A DNA stretch of 64,000 nucleotides, from NCBI GenBank assembly GCA_035532415.1, contig DATKRB010000056.1, positions 1-64,000 of the forward strand, given 5' to 3'. The translations under genes were made by a program, and so were the position numbers. Below are positions 41,396-50,601 of the stretch, piece by piece. This stretch comes from DATKRB01 sp035532415 (lineage in GTDB: Bacteria; Actinomycetota; Acidimicrobiia; Acidimicrobiales; RAAP-2). How positions within the stretch are numbered: the stretch's first letter is position 1; every line of letters begins with the position of its first letter. The notes below the pieces were generated by a model. The model searched no databases. It was not told the origin of the DNA and saw only the letters and a list, made by a program, of their open reading frames with translations.

Positions 41396-42820
41396 GTGGT
41401 CAACCGCTCCACGTCAACTTCTGCGTTCGGCGTCTCCAGGCGGGAGAGCCACGATGCCAGCGGGTTCTACAGCCGGTTCACCGCGCCGGACCTGTCCTCG
41501 GACTCGACGGTGCACTCGGACCGGGAGCTCGACAAGCTGATCCGGGGGGATTCCCGCTCGATGGGCGAGGTCGCGGATTCGTCGGTGGCCCTGGTCGTCA
41601 CGTCACCCCCCTACTTCGCCGGCAAGCAGTACGAGGAGGCACTGGGCGAAGGCGGCGTGCCGGCGACCTATTTCGAGTACCTCGAGCTCTTGCGGGAAGT
41701 GTTCGCCGAATGCGTCCGAAAGCTCGAGCCGGGAGGACGGATCGCCGTCAACGTCGCCAACCTCGGTCGCCGCCCGTACCGGTCGTTGTCGGCGGACGTG
41801 ATCGGCATCCTGCAGGACGATCTTCGCCTGCTGCTACGGGGGGAGATCATCTGGGTGAAACAGCGCGGCTCGTCGGGATCGTGCGCCTGGGGGAGCTTCC
41901 AGCGGCCCGGCAACCCGGTCCTGCGGGATCTCACCGAACGGGTGATCGTGGCGAGCAAGGGCCGGTTCGACCGGGCGGTGCCGGCGCGGGACCGGCACCG
42001 GAAGGAGCTGCCGTCGGAGGCGTCCATGACCCGGGAGGACTTCATGGAGAACACGCTCGACGTGTGGGAGATCCCGCCCGAGAGCGCCACCCGGGTCGGC
42101 CATCCCGCACCCTTCCCGCTCGAGCTCCCCTCGCGGCTCATCGAGCTGTACACCTACCGGGACGATCTCGTGCTCGATCCCTTCGTCGGCGCCGGCACGA
42201 CGGCGGTGGCCGCCCTGAGGACCGGTCGTCACTACGTGGGCTACGACCTCGACGAGTCCTACGTGCAGTTGGCCGAGGAGCGCGTTGCCGAGGAACGCCG
42301 ACGGCTGTTGGAGGAGGAGGGCACGGCGAGCCGGGCCCGCGTGAGCCTGCCGGCGGCTCCAGCGACGCCCGGCCGGGCCGACGATCTCCACTCCCGCTCG
42401 GTGAGGGAAGGTTGGGTGGCCAAGGAGATCGCCCGGGCCCTGATCGACTCGGCGGGCTTCGTGGACGTGCAGGAGGGGCAGAAGAGGCCGGGCGGCGTGC
42501 AGATCGACTTCACGGCCCGCGACCGGAAGGGCGCGCCGTGGTTCTTCGACGTGCCGGGCAGCTACACGGTCCACCGGGCAGGGCTCAAGCGAACGGACGC
42601 TCTGTGGAAGGCCTTGGGCAAGGCGGCAGTGCTCCGGGAGACGGGGGACACCCCCCTGGTGCTCCTCACGACCGACGTCCCGACCCCCGGGGGCAAGGGG
42701 GCAAGGGCCCTGGCGCATCTCTGCGGGCCGGGCAAGCCGATCTACAGCGTGGTCGAGATGCTCGAGCCGTCGGCTGCCGACGCCATGCGGGATTTCTGCA
42801 AGGGTGGGCACCGGCGGTGA
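41396..42820 (+). CDS. DNA methyltransferase (N4-cytosine/N6-adenine, beta class) with nuclease-like C-terminal domain
   Basis: A protein of about 474 aa. Motif IV is VTSPPYFAGKQY (near residue 65) and motif I, later in the chain, is DDLVLDPFVGAGTTAVAAL; this order marks the beta class of amino-methyltransferases. From about residue 330 an extra domain begins: EGWVAKEIARALIDSAGFVD, then GGVQIDFTARDRKGAPWFFD and RTDALWKALGKAAVL. This resembles a PD-(D/E)XK nuclease topology with the lysine lost. GTG 41396 is preferred because TACGAT lies seven bases upstream; ATG 41387 and 41330 are in frame. The target sequence is unknown. Confidence 0.88.
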   Translation: MVNRSTSTSAFGVSRRESHDASGFYSRFTAPDLSSDSTVHSDRELDKLIRGDSRSMGEVADSSVALVVTSPPYFAGKQYEEALGEGGVPATYFEYLELLREVFAECVRKLEPGGRIAVNVANLGRRPYRSLSADVIGILQDDLRLLLRGEIIWVKQRGSSGSCAWGSFQRPGNPVLRDLTERVIVASKGRFDRAVPARDRHRKELPSEASMTREDFMENTLDVWEIPPESATRVGHPAPFPLELPSRLIELYTYRDDLVLDPFVGAGTTAVAALRTGRHYVGYDLDESYVQLAEERVAEERRRLLEEEGTASRARVSLPAAPATPGRADDLHSRSVREGWVAKEIARALIDSAGFVDVQEGQKRPGGVQIDFTARDRKGAPWFFDVPGSYTVHRAGLKRTDALWKALGKAAVLRETGDTPLVLLTTDVPTPGGKGARALAHLCGPGKPIYSVVEMLEPSAADAMRDFCKGGHRR

Positions 42821-42865
42821 CGCTGCTGCCGGGGCGCGCCGCGGGCGCTTGAGGTCGGGGGCACA

Positions 42866-42946
42866 CCGCAGGCGCTCGGTGCCGGGCCCGCGTCGCGGCC
42901 GGGTGGTGCCGCAGGCGCTCGGTGCCGGGCCAGCGTCGCGGCCGGG
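42866..42946. repeat. Two copies of a 38-bp direct repeat
   Basis: Copies at 42866-42903 and 42909-42946 differ at one base (period 43). Both begin CCGCAGGCGCTCGGTGCCGG. They fill the gap between the methyltransferase and the next gene, directly before its ribosome site. Confidence 0.85.
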
Positions 42947-42956
42947 AGGCTGAAGG

Positions 42957-43958
42957 GTGCCGGACCTGCGGACCACGGTCACGGAGCTGGTGACGGGGTT
43001 GGGGACTCTGGGGTTCGGATCCATCGACGAGGTGCTGCGATCCCGACCGGCCGAGATGGTCAGCGTCGCCCCCGAGGACTGGGAGATCCTCCGCCGCGCG
43101 CACGTGGGCGGCGCCCTCGCACGAGAGTTCCGACTCGCCTGGGCCAACGGTCAGGCCTTCCTCACCGCCACCGACGGGCTCCGGGGCCGGCGACCCGTCG
43201 TCGTCGAATGGAAGGGCTCCCACCGGGCGCCCGGGGACGAGGTCGCGCCGGTCGACCTCCGGATCGACCACGTGTTCCTCGTGAGCTGCAAGTACCTGTC
43301 GAAGATCATGATCAACGCATCGCCCGGACACGTCTTCGATCGGCTCCTGCAGGGTGGACACGGCGTCAGGGGCGGGAACTGGTTCGAGGAGGTGGCCGGA
43401 GAGGCGTACCAGGGTCTTTACGCGGCCGTCCGAACGGAGCTCGGATGTTCGGAGCTCCCCGCGGCCGCCACCGACCTCGGACCCGCCGATCGGAAGTGGC
43501 TGGCGGGATCCCTGCGCGGCGGATGGCCGGGCCCGAGTGGTCACCTCTACCGCGAGCTCGCCGGCACCGTCGCCGAGGTGTCGGCGCGCCGGTGGCGGGC
43601 CCGCCTGGGCTCGCCGGCGGACGCCGAGGCCATGCTCTGGCGGATCCTGCGCATGGGCAGCGCTCCCTACTTCGTGCTGGGGGCGTCACCCGCCGAGCCC
43701 CTGCGCATCCGCGTGGCCACACCGTGGGACTGGCGCCTCAACCACCGGCTCAAGGGCTTCCACTGCCAGCCGGAAGCAGGAGGCCAGCCCAGGGTCCGCT
43801 GGACCGCTGACGTCGAGGACCGGCACTCCGCGGAAGTGCGCGAGGTCAGGGGCCATGTGGAGATCCGCTGGAGCCATGGCCGATTCGGGGGCAATCCCGA
43901 AGCCAAGGTCTACCTCGACACACCGCACGGCGCTGTTCCCGGCTACTACCCCCTCTGA
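42957..43958 (+). CDS. Protein of unknown function next to a DNA methyltransferase (possible nuclease)
   Basis: A 333-aa protein I do not recognise. The central segment RPVVVEWKGSHRAPGDEVAP, followed by DLRIDHVFLVSCKYLSKIMI and a conserved-looking NASPGHVFDRLLQGGHGV, has charged residues spaced roughly as in PD-(D/E)XK nucleases (Asp, then S-C-K in a strand). The C-terminal half is beta-rich with tryptophans (RVATPWDWRLNHRLKGFHCQ, HVEIRWSHGRFGGNPEAKVY). GTG 42957 has GGGAGG ten bases upstream. Same strand as the methyltransferase, 136 bases apart; a modification-linked role is inferred, not shown. Confidence 0.7.
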   Translation: MPDLRTTVTELVTGLGTLGFGSIDEVLRSRPAEMVSVAPEDWEILRRAHVGGALAREFRLAWANGQAFLTATDGLRGRRPVVVEWKGSHRAPGDEVAPVDLRIDHVFLVSCKYLSKIMINASPGHVFDRLLQGGHGVRGGNWFEEVAGEAYQGLYAAVRTELGCSELPAAATDLGPADRKWLAGSLRGGWPGPSGHLYRELAGTVAEVSARRWRARLGSPADAEAMLWRILRMGSAPYFVLGASPAEPLRIRVATPWDWRLNHRLKGFHCQPEAGGQPRVRWTADVEDRHSAEVREVRGHVEIRWSHGRFGGNPEAKVYLDTPHGAVPGYYPL

Positions 43959-44102
43959 GACCCGACCCCCTCTGAGATCGGCCCGCCGGATCGGCCAGCG
44001 CGTGCCCCGTGGGATGGCGGGACGGTGCCGGCGTCGGGCGCAGGGGGAACGCCGCGGTCTCGGCAGCTAGCGTGCGGCGAGGACCACACGGGGGACGCCA
44101 CG

Positions 44103-45293
44103 ATGGACATCACTTTCACGACGACGCCGAGGCTCGAGTCGTTGCGCCGCGAGGTGCGATCATGGCTCGACCAGGAGCTCCCGGCGGAGTACGAGGGCTT
44201 CCAGTGGGACTTCGAGGAAGATCCTGAGCGCTGGACCTTCTACCGGCAGTTCTGGAGGAAGCAGGGGGCCAGGCGCTGGCTCGAGCCGACCTGGCCGAAG
44301 GAGTACGGCGGGGCCGAGATGTCGGCACGCGAGGCACGGATCGTCCGGGAGGAGCTCGATCGGCGGCGGGCCGGCGGCTTCGCCGGGATCGGGATGTCCG
44401 TCGGCCCCGCCATCCTGCGTCTCGGGACCGACGAGCAGAAGGCGGCGTTCCTCCCGGGCATGGCGGCAGGCGAGATCATGTGGGCCGAGGGGTACACCGA
44501 GCCGGACTCCGGGTCGGACCTGGCCTCGCTCCGGACACGTGCGGTGCCGGACGGGGACGACTGGGTGATCAGCGGCCAGAAGACCTTCTGCACGGCCGGC
44601 CATCACTGCAACTGGATCATCATCGCCGCCCGGACGGACCCCGACGCGGCCCGACGGCACAACGGGATCAGCTACTTCCTCTCGCCCACCGACCGGCCCG
44701 GGATAGAGATGCGGCCCCTGTACAACCTGGCCGACGGCCGCCAGAACCTGGTGTTCCTCGACGAGCTCCGCGTGCCGGGGAACCGGCTCCTCGGAGAGCT
44801 GAACCGGGGCTGGGAGCAGATCTGGTTCGGCCTGGGCGGTAACCCGATCCCCCGGTTCGAGTCGGTCGACCCGGGTCCCGAGGAGGAGTACGAGCCCGAG
44901 CAGGCGGGCCAGGCCTGGGTGCTTCGCGAGCTCGTGCGCTACTGCCGCACGACCAGGCGGAACGGTCGCCCCCTCAGCGAGGACCCCGTCGTCCGCGCCC
45001 GGCTCGCCGATCTGGCCATCGGCGTGGAGATCGAAAAGGTGCTCGGCTACGAGGGCGCCTGCGGGTACGGCGCCCACCTGCACCAGGCGGTCACCAAGGA
45101 GTTCCAGCCCGAGTTCGCCCAAGGGTGCATCGAGATCCTCGGGCCGTTGGGACAGATCCAGTCCGGCGAGTGGGCGCCGCTCGCCGGGGAGATCGATCGG
45201 ATCTACCGGCGGTCCTTCGGCAATCACGCCGGAGGTACCTCGCAGGTCAAGAGGATGGTCGTGGCGACCCGCGCCCTCGGCCTTCCCCGATAG
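44103..45293 (+). CDS. Acyl-CoA dehydrogenase, subunit 1 of a pair
   Basis: A 396-aa flavoprotein of the acyl-CoA dehydrogenase family. N-terminal helical domain with WLEPTWPKEYGGAEMSAREA, middle beta domain AEGYTEPDSGSDLASLRTRA and WVISGQKTFCTAGHHCNWII, and C-terminal FAQGCIEILGPLGQIQSGEW with RRSFGNHAGGTSQVKRMVVA. Paired adjacent genes of this type in actinobacteria form alpha2-beta2 enzymes acting on steroid or branched side chains. ATG 44103 is chosen for the typical family start. The partner follows 27 bases later. Confidence 0.92.
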   Translation: MDITFTTTPRLESLRREVRSWLDQELPAEYEGFQWDFEEDPERWTFYRQFWRKQGARRWLEPTWPKEYGGAEMSAREARIVREELDRRRAGGFAGIGMSVGPAILRLGTDEQKAAFLPGMAAGEIMWAEGYTEPDSGSDLASLRTRAVPDGDDWVISGQKTFCTAGHHCNWIIIAARTDPDAARRHNGISYFLSPTDRPGIEMRPLYNLADGRQNLVFLDELRVPGNRLLGELNRGWEQIWFGLGGNPIPRFESVDPGPEEEYEPEQAGQAWVLRELVRYCRTTRRNGRPLSEDPVVRARLADLAIGVEIEKVLGYEGACGYGAHLHQAVTKEFQPEFAQGCIEILGPLGQIQSGEWAPLAGEIDRIYRRSFGNHAGGTSQVKRMVVATRALGLPR

Positions 45294-45320
45294 TGCACGC
45301 ATCGCGAGAAGGGGGACGGG

Positions 45321-46457
45321 GTGGCCATTGATCTTTCGCTCAACGAGGAGCAGGTTCTCGTGCAGGCCTCGGCAAACGAATTCTTCCGGGACCGATGCCC
45401 GACCTCAGTCGTGCGCGACATCCTCGACGGGACGCTCGGCTACTCGCCGGACATGTGGCGGGAGATGGCCGGGCTCGGTTGGCTCGGCATCACCTATCCC
45501 GAGGCGTACGGGGGCACCGGGGGGCGGTTCCTCGACCTCTACCCGATATACGAGGAGATGGGCCGCTTCCTCGTTCCGAGCCCGCATCTCGACACCGTCG
45601 TGGTCGCCGGTGAGACCGTACTCCGGGCCGGGACCGAGGCGCAGAAGGAGGAGCTGCTCCCGTCCATCGCCGCGGGCGACCGCATCGTCAGCTTGGCGAT
45701 CCACGAGCCCGACGGCTCGTTCGGCCCCGGCGGCATCGGTTGCTCGGCCACCCCGCGGGGCAGCGACCACGTGGTGACGGGAACGAAGCTCCTGGTCGGC
45801 TACGCGCCGTCTGCCAGCTCCTTCCTGTGCGTCACCCGGACCGGGGGCGGGAGCGGGCCGGACGGCGTCTCGCTGTTCCTCCTCGACGCGCACGCAAGCG
45901 GCGTCTCGTGGACCGCCCTCCCGAACATCGCGGGCAACGCGCTGTACGCCGTGACCTTTGACGACGTGTCGGCGCCGGCCGAGAGCCTCGTCGGGGAGCT
46001 GGGCAACGGGTGGGCACCCCTCTCGGCCGCGATGACCAGGGGCGCCGTCCTCCAGACCGCCACCATCGTGGGCGCCGGCCGGAGCGTGCTCGAGATGACG
46101 GCCGAGTACGCCAAGGACCGCGAGCAGTTCGGCAACCCGATCGGGAAGTACCAGGCCGTGCAGTACATGGTGACCGATGTGCTGATCGACCTCCACCGGG
46201 CGGACCTCCTGGCGAGACAGGCCGCCTTCCGGATCGACGCGGGCAAGTCCTACGAGCGCGAAGCGGCCATGGCCGCCGCCTTCGGAAAGCAGGCCGCCGC
46301 CCACCTCCACCGTCAGGCGCACGAGGTCCACGCCGGCGTGGCCTTCATCCTCGAGCACGACCTGACCCTCTTCTCCCGCCGATCCAAGTTCTGGGAGAAC
46401 AACCTGGGCGACGCCCGCTACCACCGGGAGCTCCTGGCGAGCGCGATGGGCATCTGA
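45321..46457 (+). CDS. Acyl-CoA dehydrogenase, subunit 2 of a pair
   Basis: A 378-aa family member, shorter and more divergent. It shows LGWLGITYPEAYGGTGGRFL, a degenerate flavin loop (LAIHEPDGSFGPGGIGCSAT), and YAKDREQFGNPIGKYQAVQY as the C-terminal signature. In heterotetrameric actinobacterial enzymes one partner keeps the FAD site and the other the catalytic base; which does what here is not clear. The GTG start at 45321 follows a GAGAAGGGGGACGGGG tract. Cotranscription with the previous gene is near certain. Confidence 0.92.
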   Translation: MAIDLSLNEEQVLVQASANEFFRDRCPTSVVRDILDGTLGYSPDMWREMAGLGWLGITYPEAYGGTGGRFLDLYPIYEEMGRFLVPSPHLDTVVVAGETVLRAGTEAQKEELLPSIAAGDRIVSLAIHEPDGSFGPGGIGCSATPRGSDHVVTGTKLLVGYAPSASSFLCVTRTGGGSGPDGVSLFLLDAHASGVSWTALPNIAGNALYAVTFDDVSAPAESLVGELGNGWAPLSAAMTRGAVLQTATIVGAGRSVLEMTAEYAKDREQFGNPIGKYQAVQYMVTDVLIDLHRADLLARQAAFRIDAGKSYEREAAMAAAFGKQAAAHLHRQAHEVHAGVAFILEHDLTLFSRRSKFWENNLGDARYHRELLASAMGI

Positions 46458-46590
46458 CCTCGGTCGGCGAGGGCCTTGCCCCGCCACGCCCGAGCGCTGC
46501 GGGAACCACGGGCCGCGAATCGCCGCGTCCCTCCGCCGTCCAGGCGTTCCGAGGGACGGTGGATGGACGTCTCCCCCGTACCGTCCCACC

Positions 46591-48090
46591 ATGACCTCGC
46601 CCAACTTGGCCTCCGGGCGGACCCGGACGGGGCCCGCCACGGGGCCCGCCACGCCTCCCGCACCCGCTTCGGCCGCACCGGCCTTCCGTGCGGCGCCCAC
46701 GCGCCGCCTGGCGGACCGGCGGACCGCCGTGGTGATCCTCTTCGCCACCGACGTCGTCACCGCCCTGGCGGTGCTCACGGCGGTCGCGTCCTGGTCCCCA
46801 CCCCTGCGACATCACCTCGGCAATCAGCTGGCGTTCACGGCGATCACCCTGGCGTCGGTGCTCCTCTGCCTGTGGGCCAAGCGCGTCTACGTCCGCGCCC
46901 GCCGCCACATCGTGCCGTCCCCCGCCGACGATCTGGGTGCCCTCGCCGCGGCCGTGCTCACCAGCCTTCTCGTCGTGCTGGCCGGTCGCGCCCTCTTTGC
47001 GCACGCCATCGGCGCGTCGCTGCCGACCTCCTCGGTGCTGCTCGGCCTCGCCCTCTGCCTGGCGGCGATCCCCGCAGCCAGGACCGTCTCCCTCGCCATA
47101 CACAAGCGAACGGGAACCCAGGCGACCAAGGTGCTGGTGGTCGGGACGGGCACCATCGCGGCCGACGTGGGGAGCCGGTTGACCCGCGCCGCTCACGTCG
47201 AGCTGGTCGGCTACGTCGACGACGATCCGGTTGACGGGCAGGAGGTGATCGGGGACCTCAACGCCCTGCCGGCGATCTGCCGGGAGCAGGGCGTCGACCG
47301 GGTCGTCGTCGCCTTCTCCCGCGGCCATCCCCGCCGGATGGCCGAAGTCCTCCGGACGTTGGAGGGCACGTTGCCCATTGATGTCGTCCCCCGGTACTTC
47401 GAGCTAACCGGGTGGGAGGCCGTAGTGGACGATCTCAGCGGATTGGCGCTGGTCAGCCTGGGGGGGTCCCGGCCGGGGGCCTTCAGCCTGGGGGCCAAGC
47501 GGGCCCTCGACGTGGTCGGTGCGTCCCTCGGCCTCCTCGTCCTTGCCCCGATCCTCACCGTCGTCGGGCTCGCCGTGAAGATGACCTCGCCCGGTCCGGT
47601 CCTGTTCCGTCAGTGGCGACTGGGCAGGGACGGCGTCCCTTTCGAGATCCTCAAGTTCAGGACCATGCGGGATGCCACCCCGGAGGAGATCCGCGAGCGG
47701 CGCCAGCGGCCGGGATGCGACCTGCTCTTCGATGCCGGCAAGGACGGCCAGCGGGTCACCTCCATTGGACGCGTTCTCCGGCGTTTCGGGATCGACGAGC
47801 TCCCCCAGTTGCTCAACGTGCTCTGGGGCCACATGGCGATGGTCGGGCCCCGTCCGTTCGTACCCGAGGAATGCGCGGACCTACCCGGCTGGGCGAACAA
47901 GCGATTCGACTTCCGGCCCGGCCTGACGGGGATGTGGCAAGTGTGCGGGCAGCACGACCTGCGCTTCGACGAACTGTGCCGGCTCGACTGCCAATATGTC
48001 GACACCTGGACGTTCCTGGCCGACCTGCGCATCCTGGCCCGCACGCCGGGACGCCTGCTGCGCGGCGGCAAGGTGGACGTCGGGCACTGA
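46591..48090 (+). CDS. Polyprenyl-phosphate sugar-1-phosphate transferase (exopolysaccharide initiation)
   Basis: A 499-aa membrane protein. Four N-terminal helices (residues 45-165, for example AVVILFATDVVTALAVLTAV) and a Rossmann-like middle domain (TKVLVVGTGTIAADVGSRLT) precede one further helix. The catalytic bacterial sugar transferase domain shows KRALDVVGASLGLLVLAPIL, FRQWRLGRDGVPFEILKFRT, RFGIDELPQLLNVLWGHMAM and GPRPFVPEECADLPGWANKR. It transfers a hexose-1-phosphate to undecaprenyl phosphate, starting a surface polysaccharide. A TACCGT box six bases before ATG 46591 suggests a leaderless transcript. No other glycan genes adjoin. Confidence 0.93.
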   Translation: MTSPNLASGRTRTGPATGPATPPAPASAAPAFRAAPTRRLADRRTAVVILFATDVVTALAVLTAVASWSPPLRHHLGNQLAFTAITLASVLLCLWAKRVYVRARRHIVPSPADDLGALAAAVLTSLLVVLAGRALFAHAIGASLPTSSVLLGLALCLAAIPAARTVSLAIHKRTGTQATKVLVVGTGTIAADVGSRLTRAAHVELVGYVDDDPVDGQEVIGDLNALPAICREQGVDRVVVAFSRGHPRRMAEVLRTLEGTLPIDVVPRYFELTGWEAVVDDLSGLALVSLGGSRPGAFSLGAKRALDVVGASLGLLVLAPILTVVGLAVKMTSPGPVLFRQWRLGRDGVPFEILKFRTMRDATPEEIRERRQRPGCDLLFDAGKDGQRVTSIGRVLRRFGIDELPQLLNVLWGHMAMVGPRPFVPEECADLPGWANKRFDFRPGLTGMWQVCGQHDLRFDELCRLDCQYVDTWTFLADLRILARTPGRLLRGGKVDVGH

Positions 48091-48117
48091 CCCAGGACCA
48101 TCCACCTGCCTGGGTCA

Positions 48118-48147
48118 GCGGTCGGCGGTCGGCGGTCGGCGGTCGGC
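48118..48147. repeat. Short tandem repeat, 7-bp unit
   Basis: GCGGTCG is repeated about four times between the sugar transferase and the convergent beta-propeller gene. No function is evident. Confidence 0.75.
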
Positions 48148-48187
48148 CGGACACGATCCACCGCGCCGCCACCCCCGGACGAAGTCG

Positions 48188-49426
48188 TCAGGGGGTGGCG
48201 GCGCGGGGAACCGGGAAGGGCGGTACGCCTATCGTCCTCGCATGCTGCATGAGCAACGAGAAGGGCGGAGTGAGGTCGACGCCGTCGGGCTTGAAGAGAT
48301 ACCCGGGGGCGGCGCCGGGGATGCCGGTCACACCGAACTGCCAGACCACCTGGTTCGTCGCCGGATCGACCACGATGACCCGGTCGTTCCAGTCGTCGTT
48401 CAGGAGGACATCACCGTTGGGCAGCGGGAGCGCGAGAGAGGGCCGGTCCAGCGCGGCTGCCCCGGCGGGGGCGTAGCGCCACAGGACCCGGCCGCTCGCG
48501 TTGAACTCCTCGACCACGCCGGGCTTGGTATAGGCGACCGTGAGGAAGACCCCCGGCGACACCTCGTTCGTGTCCGAGGGGTAGGTGATCCCCGGCGGGT
48601 GTACCGACCAGAGGATACGGCCGCCCGGTGACATCTCGTCCACCCAGTCGCCGTTGATCTCGGTGACCGACCAGTCGCCGTTGGTCATCGGGAACATCCC
48701 GTTCGGGCTGCCGAACCGCGTCGGCGGCTGATGCAGGCAGTAGGGGGTGGTCGCTCCGTACACGTGCACCGGAGCCAGATCGAACGGTGAGAGGTACAGG
48801 AGCCGGCAGTTCTTTATGTCCGCCGCGACGACGTTCCCGTCGGGCAGCAGCATCGCGTCGTCGGGGTTGTCGAGGTAGCCGGGGGCGGACCCCGGCGTCC
48901 CGAGGTGGCCGAAGCCCGAGACGAGGTGACCTCCCGGGACGGAGATCACCGATATGACGAACTGCGACTCCTCGGTGACGATGATGTGGTGGCCGTGAGG
49001 GCCGAAGAACGCGTCGTCGGGGGAGAAGTGCGCCGCATTCTGTCCGGCGCGGCCCGCCCGAGGGTACTGCCAGAGGATCCTGCCGTGGGGATCGACGAGC
49101 AGCAGGCGGGAATTGTTCCGGTCGGCGATCAGGACCGGGCCCGGCAGCACCGCCGGGTTCGAGCCGGGAGCGAGGTGACCGGGAACCTTGCGGGCCGTCG
49201 CCTTGGCCTCGAGTCGAGCGTACCAAGTCGGATGCGCCGCGACCCGGTCGAGGCGTTGGCGGCGGACGACGGCGCCAACGCCATCAGGGCACGGCAACAC
49301 CAGCACCCCGAGCACGGCGAGCACGGCCACGACTCCGGCCGCAGAGACGGCGAGCGCTGTGGCATGGCGCGGCGCGGGGACGCTTCGACAGGACGGCGTG
49401 GGGCCGCCGCTCACGGGGCTCCTCAC
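48188..49426 (-). CDS. Membrane-anchored beta-propeller protein (PQQ/NHL-repeat-like)
   Basis: A 412-aa protein with an N-terminal membrane anchor (ALAVSAAGVVAVLAVLGVLV, about residues 24-44) and an extracytoplasmic propeller. Repeated blades are seen: VLIADRNNSRLLLVDPHGRI, DAMLLPDGNVVAADIKNCRL, WSVTEINGDWVDEMSPGGRI and DVLLNDDWNDRVIVVDPATN. The family resembles arylsulfotransferase-like and PQQ-repeat proteins; no catalytic residues can be named, so a binding or scaffold role is equally possible. It is convergent with the sugar transferase gene. Confidence 0.78.
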   Translation of the reverse strand: MRSPVSGGPTPSCRSVPAPRHATALAVSAAGVVAVLAVLGVLVLPCPDGVGAVVRRQRLDRVAAHPTWYARLEAKATARKVPGHLAPGSNPAVLPGPVLIADRNNSRLLLVDPHGRILWQYPRAGRAGQNAAHFSPDDAFFGPHGHHIIVTEESQFVISVISVPGGHLVSGFGHLGTPGSAPGYLDNPDDAMLLPDGNVVAADIKNCRLLYLSPFDLAPVHVYGATTPYCLHQPPTRFGSPNGMFPMTNGDWSVTEINGDWVDEMSPGGRILWSVHPPGITYPSDTNEVSPGVFLTVAYTKPGVVEEFNASGRVLWRYAPAGAAALDRPSLALPLPNGDVLLNDDWNDRVIVVDPATNQVVWQFGVTGIPGAAPGYLFKPDGVDLTPPFSLLMQHARTIGVPPFPVPRAATP

Positions 49427-49617
49427 GTCCGGTCACGCTCGGTCCGGGTTACAGCCGCCCGACCGGTCATGGCTCCTTTGTATTCGCTTTTCGCCCGCTG
49501 GTGGTGTCGCGGCCGCCGAGCCTTGATTGACCGAGAGGCCGCCCGACGGCATTCTCCCTGTTCGCCGCCGGTCCGAGCCGCGGCCACAGGAGGGAAGGCG
49601 GTCGGCAGAATGGTCCG

Positions 49618-50478
49618 GTGCCGAGGAGCCGGATCCCGCCCACGGTCCACATGGCCGTCCCTGCGCCGCCGACCGTTGCTCGCGTGTCGGGCGTCTCGGA
49701 CGGGATGGGAGATCGATCCCGGGAGACCGGTCGGCGGGAGCGAAGTGCTCCGGGAAGACGCGCGAGGCCCCGGATCCGGATCCGGAAGGTCGTCGTGACA
49801 TTGGCCACCGGAGGCGGCGTGCTGATCTTCGCGTGTGTGGCGGGTGGTGCCGCGTTCTTGTGGACCCTTCCGAATGTCAGCAGCGCACCGGGCCGTGTCG
49901 GGGCGCTCGCGGCCGTGCATCACGCGACGCTCCATCCCCTCCCACCGCCGACGAAGCTCGGAGACTCCACGGTGGCGGTCGAGGACGAGCACTTCTACTC
50001 CAACGTCTTCTTCGACGTGGCGGCAGGTGCGCTGCGGGCTGGGCTGGCAACGCTGCACCGAAGCGGTGATCCGGGAGGGAGCACGATCGCCCAGCAGCTG
50101 GCAAAGGCGCTGTACCCCCATGCACCCGGCGTCGGCGGCACGGTGGCCGAGATCGGGCTCGGCGTAAAGCTCGCGCTCACCTACTCCAAGGCGTGCCTTC
50201 TCGACATGTACCTCAACGTCGTGTACTTCGGGAACGGCTACTGGGGAGCGGACGCAGCTGCCAAGGGCTACTTCGGGACAACTCCGGGAAGGCTCGACTG
50301 GGCAGAGGCATCGCTTCTGGCCGGCCTCCTTCAGGCGCCGTCTGCCTATGACCCGATCCATCACTACCGCCTCGCCAGGGAGCGACAGTCGCACGTCCTC
50401 GCTCAGCTGGTGGCGAACCACTACCTGACGGCGACTCAGGCGCGAGCGGCGTTCGACACGCCCATTCCTTTGCGATGA
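49618..50478 (+). CDS. Monofunctional peptidoglycan glycosyltransferase (GT51)
   Basis: A protein of up to 286 aa. A basic N-terminus and one membrane helix (VVVTLATGGGVLIFACVAGG) precede a GT51 domain: the catalytic glutamate in STVAVEDEHFYSNVFFDVAA, motif 2 in GGSTIAQQLAKALYP, and motif 3 to 4 in YLNVVYFGNGYWGADAAAKG. The family polymerises lipid II into glycan strands; no transpeptidase domain follows. Motif 3 is somewhat unusual (YSKACLLDMYLN). The start is uncertain: GTG 49618 (CAGAAT six bases upstream), ATG 49651 or ATG 49705. Confidence 0.85.
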   Translation: MPRSRIPPTVHMAVPAPPTVARVSGVSDGMGDRSRETGRRERSAPGRRARPRIRIRKVVVTLATGGGVLIFACVAGGAAFLWTLPNVSSAPGRVGALAAVHHATLHPLPPPTKLGDSTVAVEDEHFYSNVFFDVAAGALRAGLATLHRSGDPGGSTIAQQLAKALYPHAPGVGGTVAEIGLGVKLALTYSKACLLDMYLNVVYFGNGYWGADAAAKGYFGTTPGRLDWAEASLLAGLLQAPSAYDPIHHYRLARERQSHVLAQLVANHYLTATQARAAFDTPIPLR

Positions 50479-50601
50479 TCGTGTCTGCGCCGATTGTCGA
50501 GCAGACCATGCTCACGGGCCTGCCGGTCGCGCATCGTTGTGCGGACGATGGTCCGCCGGCTTGCGACCGCGCCGTGGGGCAGCGTGTGGTTGACTCGCAC
50601 C

